Of a stretch of DNA of 64,000 bases, positions 25,012 through 34,300 are shown piece after piece. The position numbers and the translations under genes were made by a program. Source of the DNA: Ancylomarina sp. DW003 (lineage in GTDB: Bacteria; Bacteroidota; Bacteroidia; Bacteroidales; Marinifilaceae); assembly GCF_029029505.1 (NCBI RefSeq), contig NZ_JAKJSD010000003.1:124001-188000 (forward strand), read 5' to 3'. Below the pieces are notes generated by a model. The model did not search any database. It was not told the origin of the DNA and worked only from the letters and a program-made list of their open reading frames with translations. Every line of letters begins with the position of its first letter. The stretch's first letter is position 1.

Positions 25012-25377
25012 TTGAAACAAATTGCCGTATACTTACTATTATTTCTATTTTCGATTCAAAGTTTCGATCGGGCTCTTATTCGACTTAACTTTCAATTGAA
25101 TCAGGATTATTATGCTTCAATTTGTACCAATAAAGACAAACCGGAATTAAATTGTAATGGTTGTTGCCATTTGAAAGAACAGTTGAATGAAAACGAGAAA
25201 GAGAAGACTTCAAAGGATAAGTTTATAAATAAAAAATCTATTGAACTTTACACTCCAGTTTCCTTTTCTGGCTTAAAGGTTCCGGTTTCATATTTCCTTA
25301 AAAATACCTACCTACCTTTTCAGGTTTTACACCCCTTAAATTATTGTGCTGATATTTTTCATCCACCACGAGCGTAA
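25012..25377 (+). CDS. Small Cys-rich exported protein (CxNKDKPxxxCNGCCHL type)
   Basis: A 121-residue protein starting at TTG (KQIAVYLLLFLFSIQSFDRA, a signal peptide). The core CTNKDKPELNCNGCCHLKEQL belongs to a recurrent Bacteroidota pattern (CxNKxxPxxxCxGxCxLxxxL) of small proteins encoded next to metal TonB receptors. Cysteines and histidine suggest metal binding. The tail ends with FHPPRA. It directly precedes an OprC-like TonB receptor (149 bases), so a role in copper handling in the periplasm is plausible. No enzymatic domain; function unproven. Confidence 0.75.
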   Translation: MKQIAVYLLLFLFSIQSFDRALIRLNFQLNQDYYASICTNKDKPELNCNGCCHLKEQLNENEKEKTSKDKFINKKSIELYTPVSFSGLKVPVSYFLKNTYLPFQVLHPLNYCADIFHPPRA

Positions 25378-25526
25378 CTGAAAATTAATGATTGAATTGT
25401 GATTGTTTACAATTTGAGTTAATCTAAAATTGATTTTTAGTGACTAAACCTAAATCTAAACATATGTTGGGATTGCTGTAATGGTGCATCAATTTTTTAG
25501 ATGTTTTGATTTGCATTAAGTAAAAA

Positions 25527-27764
25527 ATGAAAAATATAATAATAGTTTGTTTCCTATTTCTAGGTTTGCAAACTCATGCACAAAAAATAATTGAGCTTAA
25601 AGATAAGCTCACAAATAATTTTATTGCTGATGCCCATTATATCTATGGAAATCAATCGGGAATTTCTGATAAAAATGGAACTATATCTATTCAGCCAGTT
25701 CCAGATACGAAATTGTTAATTTCTCATGTGAATTACGGTAAGCTTGCATTTAAAGCTAAGGAGGTAGAAAAGGCTGTTGAGTCAGGTGTTTTGTTATTAA
25801 CAGAGTCTTATATATCCTTAATGCCGGCAACAGTTATCGCACGTCATTCTGCAAATAACGAAAGCCGGCTTGTTACGGTAAATAATAGTGATAAATTATC
25901 TCATGATGCAGGTGATTTTCTAAGTCAGAATACTTTTATTGGGGGAATAAGGAAAAGTGGAAGTTATGGCTTTGACCCTGTAATGAGAGGTTTCAAATAC
26001 GACCAGTTAAACATTGTAATGGATAATGGCTTAAGTGCGACTGCAGCATGCCCCAATCGAATGGATCCTCCGGCATCGCAAATTCCATTGGCTATGGTCG
26101 ATCAGGTTGAGATTATCAGAGGGCCTCATTCTCTTCGTTTTGGGAGTTCTTTTGGTGGAACAATCCACTTCAAATCATTAGCTACAAGCTTTTCTGAAAA
26201 GAATAAGGTTTTTGGTCGTACGAGTTTGGGTTATGAGAGTAACGGGAATATCTTAAGAACGGAAGCTCTGGCAGGTTTAAAGGGTAAGGTTTATAATATT
26301 GCACTATTGGCAGGTTATAACGAAGGAAGCGATTATGAGGATGGTAAAGGGAATAAAATTCCTTCAGGTTTTAATCGTCGCAATATTGGCTTGTCTTCAG
26401 TTTTCAAGTTATCCAATAGGCAAAGTTTAAAAATTTCTGCAAATAATAACTATGCAGAAGATGTTGATTTTCCTGCTCTAAATATGGATTTGAGAGAAGA
26501 TGATACCTGGCTAATGAATATCCAGCATAAACTTAATTTCAAAAATTCAAATTTAAGATCTTTATCCACATCTTTCTATGGTTCATTTGTAGATCATATT
26601 ATGGATAATTTAAATAAAGATTTGAATCCTCGTAAGGTGAATGCTATCACAGAAGCTAAGACTAAAAATTATGGTGCCCGATCAGAGGCCAGTTTCGCAT
26701 TTCATAATAGTTCGTTGTTTGCCGGTGTCGACTTTAAGTCAGAAGAGGCAGAAGGTAATCGATATCGTGAAATGCTTATGGGGCCAATGACTGGTAATAC
26801 GCTTCAGGATAATATATGGCAAGATAGTCGAATTAGAAAACTAGGCATATTTGGAGAATCTCATTTTTCTGCCGGTGAATTCTATTTTGTTGCTTCATCA
26901 CGCTTGGAGTTTAATCAAGCTAAAAGTAATGATAAATCAAGTCGTTTTGTTGAAACAAACCCAAAGGGTCCATCTGACAAGCTTAATTTTTCGATTAGTT
27001 TAGGCTCAAACTACGATCTTTCTAAAGAAGTTAGAATGGGTTTATGGTTTGGTCGGGCAGAACGTAGTGGTGGTTTAGCTGAACGTTTCATAAATTATTT
27101 ATCTATTGATCGTGATCCCTACGAGCGAATAGGGAATACCAGATTGAAATCAGAGGTTAATTATCAAATTGATTACAATTTCACGTGGAAAAGAAAGCAG
27201 TTCGAGTTGGGAGTAAATTTATTTTCATCTTTTTTACATGACTATATAAGTTCAAGTATAAGAACTGATTTAACTCCTGTAATGCCAACAGCTCCTGGTG
27301 TTAAGCAATTTGTCAATATTGATAAAGCTGTCATGCGTGGTTTTGAGTTATCGTGGTTTCAAAATATTTGCCCATTGGTTTATCACAAAATAAATACGGC
27401 TTATACTTATGGAAAAAATAAAGATAGAAGTCAAGCTTTGCCTGAAATACCACCATTGGACTTAAGGTATACTTTAGGCGGACATTTTATCGAAAATAAA
27501 CTTAATACAGAGTTTATGATGCGCCACGTGATTAAACAAAATCGAATAGCATCTGATTATGGAGAAAGTAAAACACCAGCATTTAGTTTATTGGATTTTA
27601 AAGCATCTTATATCTTCAGCAAAAAGGTTCAATTAATAGGTGGCGTACGAAACATTTTCGATGAAGCTTATTATGAGCATTTAAATCGTTCAGTAAAAGG
27701 GAGTCAGGAGCCGATTTATGCACCTGGTAGAAGCTTTTATTTCACTTTTACTCTAGGTTTATAA
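25527..27764 (+). CDS. TonB-dependent receptor, probably copper (OprC/NosA-like)
   Basis: A 745-residue outer-membrane receptor. Signal peptide (MKNIIIVCFLFLGLQTHA-QK), a short carboxypeptidase-like beta domain (about 20-95), plug (about 120-220) and a C-terminal barrel ending in aromatic SFYFTFTLGL. In the plug, SATAACPNRMDPPASQIP contains C175 and M179 spaced as CxxxM, the copper-binding motif described for OprC-type receptors; IPLAMVDQVEIIRGPHSLRFG is the usual plug end. It is predicted to import copper or a copper complex across the outer membrane. It forms a pair with the upstream Cys-rich gene; a terminator follows. Confidence 0.88.
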   Translation: MKNIIIVCFLFLGLQTHAQKIIELKDKLTNNFIADAHYIYGNQSGISDKNGTISIQPVPDTKLLISHVNYGKLAFKAKEVEKAVESGVLLLTESYISLMPATVIARHSANNESRLVTVNNSDKLSHDAGDFLSQNTFIGGIRKSGSYGFDPVMRGFKYDQLNIVMDNGLSATAACPNRMDPPASQIPLAMVDQVEIIRGPHSLRFGSSFGGTIHFKSLATSFSEKNKVFGRTSLGYESNGNILRTEALAGLKGKVYNIALLAGYNEGSDYEDGKGNKIPSGFNRRNIGLSSVFKLSNRQSLKISANNNYAEDVDFPALNMDLREDDTWLMNIQHKLNFKNSNLRSLSTSFYGSFVDHIMDNLNKDLNPRKVNAITEAKTKNYGARSEASFAFHNSSLFAGVDFKSEEAEGNRYREMLMGPMTGNTLQDNIWQDSRIRKLGIFGESHFSAGEFYFVASSRLEFNQAKSNDKSSRFVETNPKGPSDKLNFSISLGSNYDLSKEVRMGLWFGRAERSGGLAERFINYLSIDRDPYERIGNTRLKSEVNYQIDYNFTWKRKQFELGVNLFSSFLHDYISSSIRTDLTPVMPTAPGVKQFVNIDKAVMRGFELSWFQNICPLVYHKINTAYTYGKNKDRSQALPEIPPLDLRYTLGGHFIENKLNTEFMMRHVIKQNRIASDYGESKTPAFSLLDFKASYIFSKKVQLIGGVRNIFDEAYYEHLNRSVKGSQEPIYAPGRSFYFTFTLGL

Positions 27765-27782
27765 ATTAAGTATTAAGAATGA

Positions 27783-27817
27783 AAAGCCAGGAAAGCATTG
27801 CTTTCCTGGCTTTTTTT
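27783..27817 (+). terminator. Terminator of the TonB receptor gene
   Basis: Stem AAAGCCAGGAAAG with its complement, 5-base loop, then seven T. Confidence 0.88.
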
Positions 27818-27822
27818 ATTGG

Positions 27823-28384
27823 GAAACTGAATAAAACAATATCTGGGTATTTAATTAACTAGATTTAAGTTGGTATTGCATGGGATTGTTTTGGGTTTAT
27901 TGATGTGTTTTCAGATTTGTGTTGTTTATTATGTGTGATTTTACAGTGTTGGGTTGGTTGTTTTAATTTGTATATATTGTTTTGTGAATTTTATTTTGTG
28001 TTGCAATTGTTTAATTTCCTAATATATGCTTTATTTATTTACCTTATAAATTGCAATTATTTTTACATGCAAGTTTGTATTAGGCTTATAATAAGTGAAT
28101 AATGTGAATATTGTATTTTCTGAATGTAATTTTTAATGATTCTATCTTATGAGATATCTGTATGTTTTTTTGACAAAACTAATGTCTAATTTATATTAAG
28201 TAAAATTAATATGCCTGTTTTTCAGATGTTTATGTTTTATTGATTTACGTAAGTGTTATGATTTTAGTTTCTTTGTTTCGTGTTTTATGTTGTACAGCTT
28301 ATTTTTCTGCGTGTTGAGTTTTAAATGTTTTTATGTTTATTTAACACATTAATTAAGTATTAACTAATCAAATCAAACAATTAA
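27823..28384 (+). other. T/G-rich intergenic region upstream of the giant protease
   Basis: About 560 bases strongly biased to T and G on the plus strand and without a credible gene. A 65-codon frame at 27905 is low-complexity Cys/Phe/Leu and rejected. No full TAnnTTTG with a -33 partner was found; TTATTTTG near 27990 is one base off. It may be a long leader for the 8.8-kb gene or a region of alternative promoters. Confidence 0.45.
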
Positions 28385-31300
28385 ATGAAAAAACAGTACT
28401 ATTTATGGGTCTTGTTTATGATCTTTTGTAGCTCTACTTTCGGGCAGAATCAATTTCTGCCTTTTACTAAAAGTAATCAACGCTCAGTTGATGCGCTACA
28501 AACAATTAAACCAAACCGGACATTAGAATCAATGCGTACAGGGTACATGCAAGTTACTTACAGTTTCCCTGGTGCTATGTTGGCAGAAAAAGCCGAAAAG
28601 GGTGAAATGTATAATTTTTTACACATTGATCAATTTGGGAAACTGGGACAGGTGGGAGCTCCGGCTCTACCAATGCGTAACGATATGATTGCAGTATCAA
28701 AAAACATTCACCCTTCTGTGAAATTGGTTGATGTTGAATATATCGATTATACAGGTTATAACGTTTACCCGGCATTGGAATTACCAATGGATACACAAGG
28801 TGCTCCTTCACCTAAATTTGAGAAGGATCCATCTGTTTATGAGAAGGATGCTTTTTTTCCTGATAATGTGGTCAACATTATTTCTGATCAAATTATGAAG
28901 GATGCCCGAATGCTTCGCGTACAGGTTTGTCCGGTTCAGTTTAACCCAGTGACCAAAACCTTACGAGTTTATTCAAAAATGGTTTACCAAATACATACGG
29001 GTATTGATAAAACCAAAGTGAATACGACTAGGGAGGATTTAAATATTCTTAAAAAAATGGTTATTAATCCTGAAAATATTCAACAGGAAAACCGAAATTT
29101 GCAGACGGATTCAGAAGACGATAATGCTTCAAAAGACTATATCATCATTACCCATTCTATGTTCGATCATGCAGCTAAAAAACTGGCTTCATGGAAAGCG
29201 AGTCTTGGCTATAAAGTCGAAATTGTATCTAAGGATTCATGGTCAACTGACGAAGTTAAAGAAGCAATTCATAGTAGATATAACACCTGGGTTCCAAAAC
29301 CAAGTTATTTTGTTATAATTGGTGATAATGAGCAAGTTCCTGGGATGAATTTTAAAACATCCAAAGGAGAAACTTATGCTTCAGATTTATACTATTCATG
29401 TATGGACGGTGCAGATGATTATACACCGGATATTGCTCGTGGCCGTATTTCAGTAGCAACGGCAGAACAGTCTGAGGTTACCATTGATAAAATTATAAAC
29501 TATGAGAAGAATCCTGTTGCTGATGCAAATTTTTATCGTAGAGGCCTGAATTGTGCACAATTTCAGGACGTATACAATGGAGAAGCACCTGATGGTTTTG
29601 CAGCTCGTCGCTTTTGTCACACAAGTGAAGATATTCGTAATTACGTTATGGGACAAGGTTATGATGTAGATAGAATCTATTATACTGATGCAACTAATAA
29701 CCCAACTCATTTTGATAATGGTTATTTCTCAAATGGTGAGGCTCTACCTGATGAGCTCTTGCGTGAGAATGGTTTTGCCTGGGATGGAGGAGCTGACGAT
29801 ATAACCGCAGCCATAAATGATGGTCGCTTTTATCTTTTTCATAGAGATCATGGTTATGCAGGAGGTACTGGTTGGGCTCACCCTGAATTCTTATCGGATA
29901 ATATTGGCAGCTTAAGAAATGGAAATAAGTTACCTGTGGTTTTTTCTATTAACTGCCATACAGGTGAGTATCAATTGCCAGAATGTTTTGCTGAGAAATT
30001 TCTAAGACAGAAAGATGGCGGTGCAGTAGCTGTTTTTGGTGCTGCATATTACTCTTTATCAGGACCTAATGATGGTTTGTCACTCGGAATGGTAGAAGCA
30101 ATTTGGCCTAACCCTGGTATTACCCCATCTTTTGGTAATGGAGCAGGTATTGAAAATCCGGGTCCATCAGGATTTGAAAATTCGGTAACTTCATTGGGAG
30201 ATGTTTTGAATATGGGACTGATGAGAATGGATCAAACTTGGGCTCCGGGCGAGGCAAACAGATTGTATACCTATCGTTTATTTCACCTTTTTGGTGATCC
30301 GGCGATGAAGATGTGGACCCAATCTCCTGCTGTTATTACGGCTGATATGCCTGAAGCTATTGAATGTGGAGCAACCTCACTTACAGTGTCCAATATCAGT
30401 AACGCTGATGCTCTGGTTACTGTGGTACAAGGTGACAAGCTATTGGCTAAGTCAAATGTAATTGCTGGTAAAGCTGAAATTAATTTTGCAGCTGTTGATA
30501 ATATCGACAAATTAGTTGTTACTGTAAGTGCTCCAAATCACCGTCCGGTGTTTAAGGAATATGTGGTAACAGGATGTACCAGTTCTCCTGAAGCTAACTT
30601 TTCAACATCTAAATCAATGATCGTTTTAGGAGCAAACAACCAAGCGATTAAATTTACTGATCTTACGACTTATTCACCAACTTCATGGTTGTGGGATTTT
30701 GGAACAGCAGATATTGAATTTGAAGATGAAACAAGTGCTACATCTCAGAACCCTGTAGTTAAATTTTTAGCTGAAGGAGTTTATGATATCAAATTGACTG
30801 CAACAAATGAGAATGGTAATTCTGAATATGTAGAAGAAAAAGCAATCAAAGTGTATGCGAGTACACTGGAAGCAGCTTGTTTCGGGCAAACCACTAATAT
30901 GGGTAATAATTATGGTATGGGGATTTATGCATTCTCTTTGAATACCATTAACTCAAGCTCGGCTTCAGCTGTTAAAGATGGTGGATATAAAGACTTTTCG
31001 AGTACTCATTTCACCAGCTTAGTTGCTGGAAAAACATATAAGTCTAAAGTAACTGTCGGGGGAACAAATCCGGAGAGTGTAAAGGTTTACTTAGATAAAA
31101 ATAATGATGGTGTTTTTGGTGATGGAGAAGAAATTGCCAGTATTGAGAATTTTACCGGAGAAAAAGAATTCGATTTTTCAGTCCCATATCTATCTGAGTT
31201 GGATAAAATGCTTAGGCTACGTGTTATTTCTGATTATAAGGATAATGTTATTAACGATGCTTGTTATGCTTCTACTTATGGGCAAACTGAGGATTATGCA

Positions 31301-34300
31301 GTACTTGTAAAAGCAGGTTTAGCTTCAGTAGAAACTCTGGAGATTGTAGAGAGAGGCTTTGATTTTGCAAAACTAAAAGCAAAATTAATTTCAGATGGAC
31401 GTGGTACTGTAGCAGAAAAAGGTCTTGTTATTGCCAAGCATACATTACCTACAGTTGCGGATACTAAAGTTGTTGACGTTGACGAATCGGCAGAAGAATA
31501 TGTATTACGTGTAGATGGATTAGATAAGTCAAGTTCATACTCTTACCGGGCCTATGTAATAAATGAATTTGGTATTTCATATGGCGAAGAAAAGAGCTTT
31601 GTAACTTACAGTGGGGAGCCTGATGCTCATGTAACTAAATTTGCTACAGGCTTATCATTAAGCACATGGCAGGCTATGTCGTGGGTTGATGCACAAAGTA
31701 CTATCAAGCCATGGGGTTATATGATTAAGTGGGCAAAAGATGATGCTGCAAATATTGTCGCACCAGTTGATGGTGTTGTAGAAGAGGCAAATTGTATTTA
31801 CATTGATCCTGCAAAGGAATTTGCTGTTGCTGAGGGACTTGATTATGAAAGTCATTATTTTTACAAGATTTATCCTTACACCAATGAAGGTAGTAGTATT
31901 GACTATTACACTGGAGGTGACGTACCTGTCATTGATACGAATACGCTTCCATTTGGAGAATATCTGGCTTATAATATTACGAGCGGTGAGAAAAGTATTA
32001 CAGCTTTTCAGTTAAATACTATAAATAATAGTGATGAACGCCCTAATGCCGGGTATAATGATTTCACCGATACTTCAACTGATTTAAGACCTGGTCAATC
32101 ATATAAGGCAAGTGTTTCTTTTGATCCAGGAGGGAATTATGGATACTATTTGGTTGCTTGGGTTGACTGGAATCATGATGGTTGGTTTGATAGCGAAACA
32201 GAAGTTATTGATTTCGGAACTCAAAAAGGAGCAGGATCTGCATCTAAAGATTTTACTGTGCCAGCAGATGTAACTGTGGGAAGAACGACTTTACGTTTGA
32301 CGTATGTGTATGGTAAGACTATGCCAAAAACGTTTGGAAATGCGAAGTGGTGTAGTGTTGAAGATTATAGCATCAATGTTGATGTTAATGCAGCTGTTGC
32401 AGGTTTATGGACTGGTAAAAATTCTACAGATTGGGAAGATGTTGCTAACTGGTCTGAAGGAAAACTTCCTACTGAAACTACAGATGTTCTGCTTCAGGCA
32501 GGAAGTACAAATTATCCGGTTTTAGCTAGTGTCGCTCATGTTAAATCAATTGATGTAGCAAGGGGTACTTCAATCACAATTGGAGAAGGATCAGAGTTAA
32601 ATGTTGATGAAAATATTAATATAGCCGGTACTTTTGTTTCGAATGCTGGCATAATTGACGTTTCTGAAGCCTTTAATTCAGTGGCAGATAGTCAAGTTGA
32701 TATTAATGGAGGTAATATCACTATGAACTACTGGGGACGTGATGCGTCAAGCACTTGGGCTAAAGGAACTATTAATTTGAACGCAGGGACAATTAACGCA
32801 GGGACAGTTAAATTTTCAAATAGTAATGTAGTAGGTCAAATGGCTGAAGGATTTATCTTGAATGTAACTGGAGATTTAGGTTTCAATTCTAATGGTTGGG
32901 ATGATAGAATTATCGGTAATATAAATATTTTAGCAGGAAAGTCTGAACATCTAATATTAGCATCTGCATCTAATGCAAACATGCAATTTAAAAAGATGTC
33001 GATAAATACACCAGGCGAAACTGTTTATTTAATTTCTGATGATCAGGAAAATGCAAAGAGTTTTACAGTAACTGAAAAATTAGATGTTATTGCAGGTACG
33101 GTGATGGTTAAAAATAAAACTGTTGCATTATCGGCTCTTAATATTAACGAACTAACTATTTCTGATGGAGCAAGTCTTGACATTAGCTCAACCTCAAGTT
33201 TGATTAAAGGTGATGTGACTGGTAAAGGTGCCTTAATTCAGACAAGTGGATCTTTGGTATTAAATGCTAATGGTGATCAAATTCTAGATGTTAATGGAAA
33301 CCTATTTGATTTGTCATGCGAAGGTGATGCTAATGTTATAGTGAAAAACAATGTATCTATTACAAATAAACTTAATTTGGTAAGTAATAATTTTGTAGTT
33401 GATGCTTGTAATTTGTTTATCGCAAAAGATTGTCAATTACTTGCAACAGGAACTAAGCATATTGAGACAATAAATAATGCTAAAGTTCAAAAACAATTTG
33501 CAGGGGCAGTAGCGGACCAAAGTTTTAACCTTCCAATCGGTTTTGAAGAAACAAGTTCATTTGTACTTGCTAGTCTTAAAGAATCACCATCTGCTGATGC
33601 TTCTTTATTTTTCTCATATGAAAAAAATAAAGCCGAAGGCGTGACGGCTGAACCAGCACTAAATGCAAATTGGAAAATTGATGGGGATGATATCATGAAA
33701 ACAATTCCTGTTGATATAGCATGTTCTTTTAATGGTTTTGATTTGAGTGCAAACGATTATTTCTGGGCTTATAAAACTAAAATCTGGAATACAATATCAG
33801 CTGCCGAATTAGCAAAACCATTTAATTTTTCTTTGGAAAGCCCAGTCGCGACTATTACGGCTATGACTAAAGAAAATGCCCCGGCGGTTACCGTTTCAGA
33901 TCCTTCAGGAAAACCAGCAACTGTCATAGGAGTAGATGAGAGTATGGAGTATCTTTATAATTCTTCGGAATGGAAGAATTGTTATGCTGATATGACAATT
34001 TATCTGAATGGTGAAAATACTTTTAAGGTTCGTAAAAAAGCAACAGCTTCAGCAATAGAGTCTTTGTCTACTGAAAATTTAGATACAGAATCGAAAGTTG
34101 ATTTTGATATAATTCTCTCGAATTATGAAATTAATGAGAATGAAGGCGTTGATTTTCTTGTTGGTGATATTCAAGTGTTGAGTGCTGCTGATGTTGCTCC
34201 TGAATATGATTATTCTTTAGTTGCAGGTACTGCTGATAATGATTTATTCTTTATAAAGGATAAGCAATTATTTGCAAAAAATGCTTTTGACTTTGAAACT

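Noticed and set aside
27905-28102. 65-codon frame rich in Cys, Phe and Leu
   Set aside because: It is a product of the T/G-rich composition, with no homology-like pattern or start context.
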